Source: Bacteroidales bacterium
GTDB lineage: Bacteria > Bacteroidota > Bacteroidia > Bacteroidales > Marinilabiliaceae
Reading direction: 5' to 3'
DNA length: 64,000 nucleotides
Assembly: GCA_017960905.1 (NCBI GenBank)
Contig: JAGCYH010000006.1
Span: 1-64,000, forward strand
Below the pieces are notes generated by a model that saw only the letters and a program-made list of their open reading frames with translations, searched no databases and was not told where the DNA came from. The position numbers and the translations under genes were made by a program. Shown here piece after piece: positions 7,659 through 16,374 of this stretch (position 1 is the first letter of the stretch; each line of letters starts with the position of its first letter).

Positions 7659-9519
7659 TGCTGTTCTTTTTCTTGGGTTTCACAATGAACTTGCGCGCGT
7701 ATCTGTCGGGCGAGTATTTGCACGTTTCGAAATCTACTTTGATGTCCCAATTGGCTCTTACAGAGATTCTTTCCATGTAATAAATCAGGCTTTCGGGTTG
7801 CCGCATCTCGGCATATTTGCCATTGTCCCAACGCCCGTTGCGGTTGGCGTCGGTGAGTATGCGGAGCATGTATTCGCCGGGTTTTATGTAGCGGAAGGCC
7901 GCTTTGCCGTTGTCGGGCAGGTAAACTTGGCGGACAACTTCGTTGCCGCGGCTGTTCATCAGTTGCAAAAGCCCGTTTTGCGGCACACTGTCGACGTTGA
8001 CGTAGAGCGTGCCGTATTTTTCGGCACTGTTGGTCTTGAAGGTGAAGCACAGGCTGTCGCACACGAGGTCGTATATGTCGGTAACGGCCGCCGAGTCGAT
8101 TACGAGGCGGTAGTCGCTGCCTGCTGTCCAAGGCGCTTTAAGCGCCTTGCGCCGCAGGTTGACGGTGTCGTCGATAATGGTGAAATCCATCGGCTTGTAT
8201 ATCGTGTCGATGCGTTGCGTCAGATGCAATCCGCTGACGTTGAATGTTTTGAATGGTGCTTCGGTCGATATGCTGAGGTTTGCGAACGCGCCGAGCGACG
8301 ATGGCACGGCGATTTGCAATGTCGGTTTTTTCTCTTCGGTTTTGTCTTTCTGTCGGCGGTTGCGGCGCTTGTCGGCGTCGGATTGTTTTTTCTCGTAGAA
8401 CCAGAAGTCGAGCGTGTCGGTGCGGTCGATCAGCTGTTTCAAGCTGTCGAGCACGGGATAGTTGATTGCCACAATGACCGAATCGCCTTTGTAGAGCGTT
8501 GAGTCGGTGATCCAGACGATGCAAGTATCGTAGCCTGCCGATAACTCATTGACCGACAGTTGTTTCGTGCTGTCTTGTCCGGGGAAAGTGATTTTCGGTC
8601 GGCGCGGCATTGGCTTGTTGAACGTTATGTCGATGCGGTTGCGTTTGTCGCGTTTCTCCGATGTGATGTATTGCTCGTACACGTCTTCGCTGAAAGCGAA
8701 GAGCGTGAGCGAGTCGGGCGTGTAGACCAGTGTGTCGCGTTTTATTTTTTCAAAAACCCACTCTGCAGTGTCGGCCGAGAGCGAGAGCGAGTCGATGCGC
8801 ACGCTGTCGTCAATCTGTCGTATCTCGTACGCTGGGCGCACGGTGCCGTCGAGCCAGGCGAGTTTTTCGACCGGCTGGTCGAAAATGAAGTTGCGGTTCT
8901 GGTCGTCGAGAGCGTAGATGCGGTATTGGCGGTTGTCGGGCACGTTTTTGATGGCAAAACGGCCGTATTCGTCGGTCTTGGCTATGCGTATTGGCGGCAC
9001 GCTGCTCAGCGCCGTGTCTGACAGGTTCGTTTGCAGCATCACGTAGATGCCTTTCACCGGTTTGATGTCGGTGGCGTCGTACACGTTGCCCGAAATCATC
9101 ATCGAGTCGTTGCTTTCGCCTGTCGAGAACGAGAACGTAAAGTTCTCGAGCACATTGCCTTCGTTGAGGTCCGACACGCAGTCGGCAAAGTCGAATGTGT
9201 AGGTTGTGGCAGGCAGAAGCAGCGTGTCGCTGTCGAAGCGTATGCGAATGGTGTTGCCGTGCGCGTCAACTTTGGGTTTCACCGCCATAGGCGGTGAAAC
9301 GATGAATTTCGAGTCGATATCTTTCACTTGAATGTTCTCGTTGAAGACGAGCGTTACCATGTCGCCGTTGTAGCCTGTGGCGTTGGGCTCAGGCTTCGAC
9401 GACACAAGCACTGGCGGGCGCAAGTCGCGCGGCCCGCCCGACGGCGTGCCCGGATTGGCGCAACACACTGCCATTATGAGCAATGCGATATACGATATGT
9501 GTAGTAGAATGCGTCTCAA
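7648..9519 (-). CDS. Ig-like domain lipoprotein (SbsA_Ig type)
   Basis: An exported lipoprotein of about 623 residues. I choose a TTG start at 9519, which gives a compact signal MRRILLHISYIALLIMAVCC with lipidation at one of the adjacent cysteines. The longer reading from 9543 has no ATG either, and it begins inside a TATCTTTG promoter box at 9541-9548. After the Cys comes GTPSGGPRDLRPP, then an Ig-like SbsA domain (VTLVFNENIQV, YTFDFADCVSDLNEGN). A central carboxypeptidase-like fold and a second beta-rich half follow (TFNKPMPRRPKITF onward). These proteins are common, uncharacterised cell-envelope lipoproteins of Bacteroidota. It is followed directly by tadA with an 11-base overlap. Confidence 0.8.
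   Translation of the reverse strand: MRRILLHISYIALLIMAVCCANPGTPSGGPRDLRPPVLVSSKPEPNATGYNGDMVTLVFNENIQVKDIDSKFIVSPPMAVKPKVDAHGNTIRIRFDSDTLLLPATTYTFDFADCVSDLNEGNVLENFTFSFSTGESNDSMMISGNVYDATDIKPVKGIYVMLQTNLSDTALSSVPPIRIAKTDEYGRFAIKNVPDNRQYRIYALDDQNRNFIFDQPVEKLAWLDGTVRPAYEIRQIDDSVRIDSLSLSADTAEWVFEKIKRDTLVYTPDSLTLFAFSEDVYEQYITSEKRDKRNRIDITFNKPMPRRPKITFPGQDSTKQLSVNELSAGYDTCIVWITDSTLYKGDSVIVAINYPVLDSLKQLIDRTDTLDFWFYEKKQSDADKRRNRRQKDKTEEKKPTLQIAVPSSLGAFANLSISTEAPFKTFNVSGLHLTQRIDTIYKPMDFTIIDDTVNLRRKALKAPWTAGSDYRLVIDSAAVTDIYDLVCDSLCFTFKTNSAEKYGTLYVNVDSVPQNGLLQLMNSRGNEVVRQVYLPDNGKAAFRYIKPGEYMLRILTDANRNGRWDNGKYAEMRQPESLIYYMERISVRANWDIKVDFETCKYSPDRYARKFIVKPKKKNSNGR
9276..9300. repeat. In-gene inverted repeat, 11-bp stem, 3-base loop
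   Basis: GTTTCACCGCC is mirrored after ATA. It lies in the N-terminal part of the Ig-like lipoprotein gene, around SPPMAVKPK. Confidence 0.9.
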
Positions 9520-9540
9520 TGCATTGTCGTTAATCGACCG

Positions 9541-9548
9541 CAAAGATA
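9541..9548 (-). promoter_or_regulatory. -7 promoter box of the Ig-like lipoprotein / tadA unit
   Basis: The minus strand reads TATCTTTG, identical to the boxes before lepA and leuS. No clear TTG stands at the -33 position. The box supports the downstream TTG start at 9519. Confidence 0.45.
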
Positions 9549-9593
9549 ATACAAATTGAGAATTATGAATTAAAGTACTATTTAGGTATTATA

Positions 9594-9629
9594 AAAAAAG
9601 CGTTTGGGCGAAAGCCCAAACGCTTTTTT
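9594..9629. terminator. Bidirectional-looking terminator after the T9SS LRR gene
   Basis: A 16-bp stem including A/T flanks has a CGTTTGGGC core, a GAAA loop and T-runs on both strands. It lies 18 bases after the stop at 9647. The same core recurs in the terminator at 16337. Confidence 0.9.
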
Positions 9630-9646
9630 GAGTTTCAAAGATCAAA

Positions 9647-12600
9647 TTATTTAATAATAACCTTTTCGCTTACATTGTCGCATTTTACAAAGTACAAACC
9701 TCGACTGCCTACGCTGATAACATTCTGTGACATAGGTGTTTGGTGGCTTATCTGTCGGCCCGTTGCGTCGTAAACGAACACATCGTCGGTGGCGTTATCA
9801 ACCACGATGTTGCTGCCGCGTGCGTAAATCTTAACCACCTCGGCGTCAGCCGAGGTGATGGCTGTCGCGTTGGCTGGTTTGAATCGCGCAACATACCAAT
9901 CGTCGGTATTCATACCGGTCAGTACCATATCTTCGCTTACCGTCTGACCTTTTGTCTCCCAACTGACGAATTCGTAACCGTCTTTGGCTACGGCAGTTAT
10001 CGAATGATTGTCGTTCGGCCCATACCAGAATTGTCCGTCGGCATAGATGATGGCGTTTTGATCCTCAACGCTGCCGTAGGTTGCGTTGTTGGGCGTTGCA
10101 TGTACTATCTGACAGCCCCAAACGACCTGACACCCATGATTCCATTGATTATCATATTGATAATCGGGCCACTGGTTTTGGTCTTGGCTTATCTCGCACA
10201 GAAATGTTACGTTGTCGCAGTCTTGTATTGAAATGTCAAAAATGTATTTAACACTTTTCGGTATAGCAATGTATTCCAGATTGTTACAATTGTCGAAAGC
10301 GTAGCCGAAAATCTTGTCCACGTCGTCGGGAATGGCAAGTATGTTGCTTACTCGGCCCGGTGAACAGAATTCAAGTGTTGTAAGCTCTTGCCCGTTTTCT
10401 GTATGATGCCCGTACAGTACACCATCGGCTGCAAAATACGTTGTGTTCCCCTCTTCAACAGTTATCGTCGTAAGACTTGTGCAACCTTTTAGAATATTGG
10501 CGTAAATCTCTGTTACAGTAGCTGGTATGGTTATTTCGCTGAGACTGGTGCATTCACAAAACGCTAAGTCATATATTATTTTTACTCCAACTAAACTCAC
10601 GTTATTCAATGCATTGCAGTTCATGAATGCGTAAGAACTTACTGATGCCGATTTTATTGTTGCCGACGTGAGGCTAGAGCAGTTCATAAAGGCGAAGTTG
10701 CCAAATGATGTTACCGTGGCAGGAATCTCAATGCTTTCCAGTGCTGAGCAACCTTGGAATGCCATAAGCCCAATAGTTGTTATGTTTGCGGGTATTGTAA
10801 TAGACGCCAACGCAGTGCAACCGCTAAAAGCAAAGTTAGGTATGCTTGCTACATTGCTGCCGATATTTACAGTTGTTAAATTGGTTTTGTCTGAGAAAGC
10901 AGAGCCGATAGCATCGGTGTCGAAAGTGAGCGTTTGGATGTTGTTGCAACCTTCGAAAGCGGAGTAGTTGATGCTTGTAACACTCGAAGGAATGGATACC
11001 GATGTCAGTCCTGTACAGCCTTGGAATGCGTATTGTTCAATGGTTGTAATATTGCTTCCCGCAAACGAGAGAGAAGTGATGTTGGTGAGACCTTTGAAAG
11101 CGCTTTCACCGATGGTTACTACACTTGCGGGAATGGTTATTGCATCGCTTGAACCTATGTAACCTACAAGCGTTTCCTTAGTGTTATCGGCATAAACAAA
11201 TCCGTCGGTGTCGAACACAGCATTGAGGGCTTTGGCGCCCCACGGGCAGCCTGCGAGAGAGCCATCGTATGCTATATTCAGCACGCCGCTGAAAGCATTA
11301 TCGCCGACGCTTGTGACGTTTGTCGGAACCTCTACAGTAGTCAGCCCTGTGCAATCGGCAAACGCACTAGTGCCAATGCTTGCGAGGTTTGCTGGAAGCG
11401 TTACCGATGTCAGTCCTTTGCAGCTAACAAAAGCTCTATCGCCAATGTTAGCGACTTTTCCAGGAATACTTATTGTAGTCAGGCTTGTGCACCCGCAGAA
11501 AGCTTCTTCGCCTATCTGTATCAGCTCGTCGGAAAGGGTTATGGATGTCAGGTTAGTGCAATAATCAAACGCACCGGAATAAATGAATTTGCATATGTTT
11601 CGTAGTCCGCAAGTTTCCACGTTTTTGTCTACTTTTGCCAATACCACAAAGGCGTTATCCCCATTGCCAAGGTATGATAAATCATCAAAGTCGTCTTCAT
11701 AATTCAGGTTGTCGCATCCGCTAAAAGCAGATTTGCCAAGATGGGTGAGGGAACTCGGAATTCTGATATTTGTCAGATTGCCGCAATCCTGAAATGCATA
11801 GTCGCCAATCGTAAAAAGCCCTTCGTTTATCTCCACTTCGGTAAGTGCGCTGCAACGGGCAAAAGCGTTATCGCCTATGCCTCTTACTGTATTTGAAGGA
11901 ATTGTTATACTCGTTATGTTTCCACAATTGTAGAAAGCCATATCAGCAATTTCTTTTACACTACCGGGAATTGTTATATCTCCACCATCACCTATGTATG
12001 CCTTGATAATTGTCTTTGTGTTGTCGGCATAGATGAAGCCATTTTCGGCATCGGTGTTGACGGTCAGCGCACCCCACGGACTGCCTTCGGCAGTCCCCTC
12101 GTACTTCACGCTTTTTATCTGATCGAAAGCTTTTTCACCTATAGAGCTGACTCCGCTTGGCACGGTAAGGGTAGTCAGACCGAAGCAATTTGCAAAACCG
12201 TATTCGCCTATGCTTTTAACGCCAGAGGCCGGGAAGTTTATCTGAGTCAGTTTTTCACAATTGAAAAATGCATATAGCTCAATACTATTAATGCCATCGG
12301 GAATGGTATAGATGCCGACTTTCTCCTTCGGAAAAGTAATCAGCGTGGTTTTACCCTTATTAAATAGCACTCCGTCTTCTGAACAGTAATTTGGATTATC
12401 TGATGCCACATTTATTGCAGTAAGCCCGTAGCATTCCGAAAAAGCTCTAGAGCCTATGTGTGTCGTGGCGGCGGGAATTGTTACGGTGTATGTTGAAGTA
12501 CCCAAACTGTTACAGCCTAAGAACGCTTGATCACCAATACTAGTTACTGTTTCGGGAATGGTTATCGAACTCAGTTTCTTGCAAACCCAGAATGCGTTGT

Positions 12601-12982
12601 CGTCAATCGTAGTGAGTGCCGACGGAGTCTTAATCGTAACCGTTTCAAGGTTAACGCAAAGATTGAAAGCGTCTTTGCCAATCTTTGTAACCGACGCCGG
12701 AATCTCTACCGACTGAAGTGTCATCCACATTTTGAAAGTTCCGTCGGCAATGCCCGTAACGTTGTATGTTTTACCGCCTTCGGCAGGGTCGGTGACGCTA
12801 GACGGAATAGTAACTGACGTTGTAGTAAAGTTAGGAATAATACTAGACGGAATTTCTGGTGCCACATCGACAGTAGTTCCATCAGGATTGATGTTGTAGA
12901 ACAGGCCACCAGTCGTAAAGTCGTACGCCCACGCCTGCGCACCGCACAGGCAAAGGCACAAAAGAGTGTAGAGTTTCTTCAT
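9647..12982 (-). CDS. BspA-type leucine-rich repeat protein with T9SS sorting domain
   Basis: An 1111-residue surface or secreted protein. Residues 1-19 are a signal peptide (ending AQAWA). The body is about 35 LRR_5 repeats of roughly 23 residues with the pattern I-x-x-x-A-F-x-x-C-x-x-L-x-x-I-x-I-P. These fold as a parallel beta solenoid and often bind host proteins or cells. Two larger insertions (near 300 and 600) contain SPWGAL/CPWGAK and FVYADNTKE-like segments, showing that the solenoid is made of duplicated blocks. A short linker leads to a type A T9SS sorting domain (VFVYDATGRQI, then GLYFVKCDNVSEKVIIK), which directs export across the outer membrane. A single-gene unit with its own terminator. 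Confidence 0.9.
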   Translation of the reverse strand: MKKLYTLLCLCLCGAQAWAYDFTTGGLFYNINPDGTTVDVAPEIPSSIIPNFTTTSVTIPSSVTDPAEGGKTYNVTGIADGTFKMWMTLQSVEIPASVTKIGKDAFNLCVNLETVTIKTPSALTTIDDNAFWVCKKLSSITIPETVTSIGDQAFLGCNSLGTSTYTVTIPAATTHIGSRAFSECYGLTAINVASDNPNYCSEDGVLFNKGKTTLITFPKEKVGIYTIPDGINSIELYAFFNCEKLTQINFPASGVKSIGEYGFANCFGLTTLTVPSGVSSIGEKAFDQIKSVKYEGTAEGSPWGALTVNTDAENGFIYADNTKTIIKAYIGDGGDITIPGSVKEIADMAFYNCGNITSITIPSNTVRGIGDNAFARCSALTEVEINEGLFTIGDYAFQDCGNLTNIRIPSSLTHLGKSAFSGCDNLNYEDDFDDLSYLGNGDNAFVVLAKVDKNVETCGLRNICKFIYSGAFDYCTNLTSITLSDELIQIGEEAFCGCTSLTTISIPGKVANIGDRAFVSCKGLTSVTLPANLASIGTSAFADCTGLTTVEVPTNVTSVGDNAFSGVLNIAYDGSLAGCPWGAKALNAVFDTDGFVYADNTKETLVGYIGSSDAITIPASVVTIGESAFKGLTNITSLSFAGSNITTIEQYAFQGCTGLTSVSIPSSVTSINYSAFEGCNNIQTLTFDTDAIGSAFSDKTNLTTVNIGSNVASIPNFAFSGCTALASITIPANITTIGLMAFQGCSALESIEIPATVTSFGNFAFMNCSSLTSATIKSASVSSYAFMNCNALNNVSLVGVKIIYDLAFCECTSLSEITIPATVTEIYANILKGCTSLTTITVEEGNTTYFAADGVLYGHHTENGQELTTLEFCSPGRVSNILAIPDDVDKIFGYAFDNCNNLEYIAIPKSVKYIFDISIQDCDNVTFLCEISQDQNQWPDYQYDNQWNHGCQVVWGCQIVHATPNNATYGSVEDQNAIIYADGQFWYGPNDNHSITAVAKDGYEFVSWETKGQTVSEDMVLTGMNTDDWYVARFKPANATAITSADAEVVKIYARGSNIVVDNATDDVFVYDATGRQISHQTPMSQNVISVGSRGLYFVKCDNVSEKVIIK

Positions 12983-13067
12983 AGCTTATAATTTTATGTT
13001 GTTTCTATTTGCAAACGTGGGAATAAAAAAACTGAAATACAATTTTTTTAACACTTTATTTTAGAGT

Positions 13068-13098
13068 AAAAAAGGGGCGAATATTTCGCCCCTTTTTT
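13068..13098. terminator. Terminator after the alpha/beta hydrolase gene
   Basis: A 14-bp stem with a GGGGCGAA core, 3-base loop and T-runs on both strands. The core GGGGCGAAT/ATTCGCCCC is shared with the terminator at 22593. Confidence 0.85.
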
Positions 13099-13111
13099 GT
13101 TTGTCTAATAC

Positions 13112-13131
13112 AGACGCACGGCCGTGCGTCT
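13112..13131. repeat. Perfect 20-base palindrome at the hydrolase stop codon
   Basis: AGACGCACGG followed by its exact reverse complement abuts the TAG at 13132-13134. The flanking CGTCTCTACTCTTTA recurs near 61881-61895, suggesting a dispersed palindromic repeat. From memory it resembles repeats seen in Bacteroidota intergenic DNA; I cannot check this here. Confidence 0.7.
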
Positions 13132-14079
13132 CTACTCTTTATCAATCAAATCGTTCTTCTCGGCAGTCCATTTCTCGCGTTGCGCAACACCGCAGTTCTC
13201 GCCTTGGAACATCTTGGCTGCCTCTTGATCGCCTTTGAGTTGCCACTGAAGCCATGCCGTTGCCACTACCGAGAACTCACCTCCATGCGCCTGGCTGTAA
13301 GTGCCGCCGTGACCAACAGGGTAGTTGGCTGCAAAGGCCGGAACGTGTTTGATGCGGTGGAAGTCGTCCATGCCGTTCTCGTAAGCTATGTCCTCGCTGC
13401 CGCCAAGAATGTAAATGACGGGCGTATGAATCTCGTCGAGTTTCGACTTCTCGGGCATAGGCATGCCCGGAATAGCGCCAGCAGGATTTATGAACAAACC
13501 ACTGTTGCAAATCATAATGGTCTTCAGGCGCGGGTCGGCGCAGTTGAAGAGCGTCTGCAAGCCGCCGCACGACATGCCGGCTGCGGCAATGTTGTCGAGG
13601 TCGAGTTTCTGATAGTAGTCGCTCTTGTCGTCGGCGTTCATGGCCACTGCCCAGTCGATCGATTCAATCTGCTGTTCTGTGGTCGACATCTCACCGCGAT
13701 ACGGCTCGTCGTTGCGCGGCATGAAACCAGTTGCAACCACAACGAATCCATGCGATGCGATCTCGTTGAGGAATTTGTAGTGCTCCCAAGGTGAGTTGGT
13801 GCAGGCACCGTTGCCCCACACAAGTACCGGCAGCGGATTCTCCGCGCCGAACTTCGACATGTCCTGCGGACGGAACACGGTGTGAGCCTGAAGTGTGGGC
13901 TCTTCGAGCATCACGGCTTTGTACGGGCCGGTGCCGCCTTCTTCTACAATGCGCTGATTTGCAGAACATACGGCCTCGTTCTGAGGCTCTGCTGCCGACG
14001 CCTCGGCCGATGTGTTTTGTTTTGAGCACGATGCAACTGTGAGTGCACACGCTGCTGCCAGAAATAATTTGTAATTCAT
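13132..14079 (-). CDS. Alpha/beta hydrolase lipoprotein
   Basis: A 315-residue lipoprotein (lipobox ALTVASC, Cys about 18) with an Ala/Glu-rich tether of 25 residues. The hydrolase core begins near PVLVWGNGACTN. It has the nucleophile elbow G-M-S-C-G-G (Ser nucleophile), and a candidate catalytic His in YPVGHGGTY. The sequence resembles platelet-activating-factor acetylhydrolase or chlorophyllase-like esterases, but the substrate is not evident. It stands 47 bases downstream of folB and may share its promoter. Its last codons and stop run into a palindromic repeat (13112-13131). Confidence 0.8.
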   Translation of the reverse strand: MNYKLFLAAACALTVASCSKQNTSAEASAAEPQNEAVCSANQRIVEEGGTGPYKAVMLEEPTLQAHTVFRPQDMSKFGAENPLPVLVWGNGACTNSPWEHYKFLNEIASHGFVVVATGFMPRNDEPYRGEMSTTEQQIESIDWAVAMNADDKSDYYQKLDLDNIAAAGMSCGGLQTLFNCADPRLKTIMICNSGLFINPAGAIPGMPMPEKSKLDEIHTPVIYILGGSEDIAYENGMDDFHRIKHVPAFAANYPVGHGGTYSQAHGGEFSVVATAWLQWQLKGDQEAAKMFQGENCGVAQREKWTAEKNDLIDKE

Positions 14080-14126
14080 AATTTATTAAGTTTTAAATTT
14101 TAATGTCGCAACTGATAAATATCTGA

Positions 14127-14498
14127 TTATAAATATTTTGCAATCTTCATCTCTACGCTTACGCCTTTCATCTGCACACCCACGGGCGGCGCCACTTTCG
14201 TCACCTTCACCGAGCCGCCTTGCAAGCCTTTGGCGGCGAAATGCCGCCAAAGTGCGTTGCAGATGCGCATTACGACGTTTTCGAGCAAATGGCTCGTCTG
14301 AGCCATTTCGCCACGTACTATTTCTACCGCCTCAACGTAGTTGAGCGCGTTGCTAATATCGTCGGTATGAGCCGCTTGCGTGGCATCAACTTCAAGTTGC
14401 ACCGACACACGGAACCGTCCGCCCACCTTGTGCTCCTCGGCATAGCAGCCATGATAGGCGTAGAGCTCTATATCGTCCAAATCTATTGTAGCCGTCAT
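14127..14498 (-). CDS. folB: Dihydroneopterin aldolase FolB
   Basis: Converts 7,8-dihydroneopterin to 6-hydroxymethyl-dihydropterin and glycolaldehyde in folate synthesis. The protein is 123 residues from the ATG at 14498. A longer reading from 14519 adds seven residues (MFIFKNT) and would start close to the probable -7 box (TAACTTTG, minus strand, 14521-14528), so I prefer the shorter one. Family marks include DIELYAYHGCYAEE near the N-terminus, the conserved NYVEAVEIV stretch and the LLENVVMRICNAL helix. Two perfect inverted repeats lie in the coding sequence (14228-14252 with 10 bp, 14287-14308 with 9 bp). It is divergent from glnS. Confidence 0.92.
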   Translation of the reverse strand: MTATIDLDDIELYAYHGCYAEEHKVGGRFRVSVQLEVDATQAAHTDDISNALNYVEAVEIVRGEMAQTSHLLENVVMRICNALWRHFAAKGLQGGSVKVTKVAPPVGVQMKGVSVEMKIAKYL

Positions 14499-14562
14499 CG
14501 TATTTTTAAAAATGAACATGCAAAGTTAACTTTCTTTATGTTAATTGTAAATAAGTATTTAG

Positions 14563-14570
14563 TAAATTTG
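14563..14570 (+). promoter_or_regulatory. -7 promoter box of glnS
   Basis: TAAATTTG matches TAnnTTTG, 27 bases before the glnS ATG. The best TTG upstream (14545-14547) is only 15 bases away, so the -33 assignment is weak. Confidence 0.4.
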
Positions 14571-14597
14571 CGGCGAATTTTTCAAAAAATACAAAAA

Positions 14598-16337
14598 ATG
14601 GCAACCGAAGAGAAAGATACAAAGGAAGTTGAGAAGAAAAGCAACTTCATCATCGAACAAGTTGAAAAAGATTTGGCCGAAGGCAAAAATGGCGGTCGCG
14701 TGCAAACCCGCTTCCCGCCCGAACCCAATGGCTACCTGCATATTGGCCACGCTAAGGCTATATGCCTCGACTTCGGTTTGGCTCAGCAATACGGTGGCGT
14801 GTGCAACCTTCGCTTCGACGACACCAACCCCGTGAAGGAGGATGTCGAGTATGTCGATGCTATCAAGGAAGATATTGAATGGCTGGGATTTAAGTGGGGA
14901 CACGAATACTACGCTTCCGACTATTTCCAGCAATTGTGGGATTTCGCCGTAAGGCTCATCAAAGAAGGCAAGGCTTATGTCGATGAACAGTCGTCGGAAG
15001 AGATTGCCGCACAAAAAGGCACGCCTACCGAACCCGGACAAAACAGCCCGTACCGCGACCGCCCCGCCGAAGAGAGCCTCGCTCTCTTCAACAAGATGAA
15101 TGCAGGCGAGATTGAGGAAGGCCGTATGGTGCTCCGTGCCAAAATAGATATGGCCAACCCCAACATGCACTTCCGCGACCCGATTATCTATCGTGTGGTG
15201 AAACACCCGCACCATCGTACCGGAACCAAGTGGCAGGCGTACCCGATGTACGACTTCGCACACGGACAAAGCGATTATTTCGAGGGAGTTACACATTCGT
15301 GCTGCACACTCGAATTTGTCGTACACCGTCCGGTGTACGACTACTTCATCGACCTGCTCAAAGAGGGCAAGGACCTCGACGACAACCGCCCGCGTCAGTA
15401 CGAATTCAACAAACTCAACCTCAATTATACTCTCATGAGCAAGCGTAACTTGCTCATTCTCGTGAAAGAAGGCTTGGTCAACGGCTGGGACGACCCCCGC
15501 ATGCCAACTCTCTGCGGCTTCCGCCGCAGAGGTTATACGCCCGAGTCGATTCGCAACTTCGTTGATAAGATTGGCTACACCACTTACGACGCCCTCAACG
15601 ATTTCGCGCTTTTGGAGAGTTCAATACGCGAAGACCTCAACGCACGCGCTACTCGCGTGTCGGCGGTGCTCAACCCTGTGAAGTGCGTCATCACCAACTA
15701 TCCCGAAGGCAAAGTTGAGGAGCTCGAAGCCATCAACAACCCCGAAGACCCGTCGGCAGGCTCGCACACCATCGAGTTCAGCCGCGAGCTCTGGATTGAG
15801 CGCGACGACTTTATGGAGGACGCTCCTAAGAAATATTTCCGCATGACACCAGGTCAGGAGGTACGCCTGAAGAACGCCTACATAGTGAAATGTACTGGCT
15901 GTAAGAAAGATAGCAACGGTAATGTTGAAGAGGTCTACTGCGAGTACGACCCCGAAACGCGCAGCGGCATGCCCGGCAGCGACCGCAAGGTCAAGGGCAC
16001 GCTTCACTGGCTCAGCGTGGCGCATTGCCAAAAGGCCGAAGTACGGCTATACGACCGTCTGTGGAAGGTTGAAAACCCGCGCGACGAGATGGCAGCCATT
16101 CGCGAAGCGAAAGGCTGCGACGCCCTCGAAGCTATGAAAGAGATGATAAACCCCGATTCGCTGCATGTGCTAACCAATTGCTACATAGAGAAATACCTCG
16201 CTTCGGCAAAGCCTCTCGAGCATTTCCAGTTCCAGCGTATCGGATACTTCAATGTCGACCCCGACTCAACGCCCGGACATCTGATTTTCAACCGCACCGT
16301 CGGACTGAAAGACAGCTGGGCTAAGGCACAGAAATAA
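14598..16337 (+). CDS. glnS: Glutaminyl-tRNA synthetase GlnS
   Basis: Charges tRNA-Gln directly. The protein is 579 residues from the ATG at 14598 (MATEEKDTKEVEKKSN). The frame is open upstream to 14220, but that part is antisense to folB and is not part of the enzyme. The class I signatures are clear: the HIGH motif as HIGHAKA after RFPPEPNGYL, the second motif as LMSKRNL, and the GlnS-specific DDPRMPT followed by GFRRRGY. The C-terminal anticodon-binding beta barrels continue to SWAKAQK. Two perfect inverted repeats lie in conserved coding stretches (15318-15341 and 15510-15531). The gene ends at a shared terminator with convergent lepA. Confidence 0.97.
   Translation: MATEEKDTKEVEKKSNFIIEQVEKDLAEGKNGGRVQTRFPPEPNGYLHIGHAKAICLDFGLAQQYGGVCNLRFDDTNPVKEDVEYVDAIKEDIEWLGFKWGHEYYASDYFQQLWDFAVRLIKEGKAYVDEQSSEEIAAQKGTPTEPGQNSPYRDRPAEESLALFNKMNAGEIEEGRMVLRAKIDMANPNMHFRDPIIYRVVKHPHHRTGTKWQAYPMYDFAHGQSDYFEGVTHSCCTLEFVVHRPVYDYFIDLLKEGKDLDDNRPRQYEFNKLNLNYTLMSKRNLLILVKEGLVNGWDDPRMPTLCGFRRRGYTPESIRNFVDKIGYTTYDALNDFALLESSIREDLNARATRVSAVLNPVKCVITNYPEGKVEELEAINNPEDPSAGSHTIEFSRELWIERDDFMEDAPKKYFRMTPGQEVRLKNAYIVKCTGCKKDSNGNVEEVYCEYDPETRSGMPGSDRKVKGTLHWLSVAHCQKAEVRLYDRLWKVENPRDEMAAIREAKGCDALEAMKEMINPDSLHVLTNCYIEKYLASAKPLEHFQFQRIGYFNVDPDSTPGHLIFNRTVGLKDSWAKAQK
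15318..15341. repeat. In-gene inverted repeat, 11-bp stem, 2-base loop
   Basis: GTCGTACACCG is mirrored after two bases. It lies in glnS, covering the FVVHRPVYDYF codons. Confidence 0.9.
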
Positions 16338-16374
16338 AAAAAAACGTTTGGGCTTAGCCCAAACGTTTTTTTTA
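16337..16374. terminator. Bidirectional terminator between glnS and lepA
   Basis: CGTTTGGGC and its complement with a TTA loop are flanked by A8-9 and T8. It serves both convergent genes: it directly follows the glnS stop and overlaps the lepA stop. Confidence 0.92.

Noticed and set aside
14220..14597. N-terminal extension of glnS
   Set aside because: This part is antisense to folB and upstream of a -7 promoter box. The enzyme family starts near the ATG at 14598.
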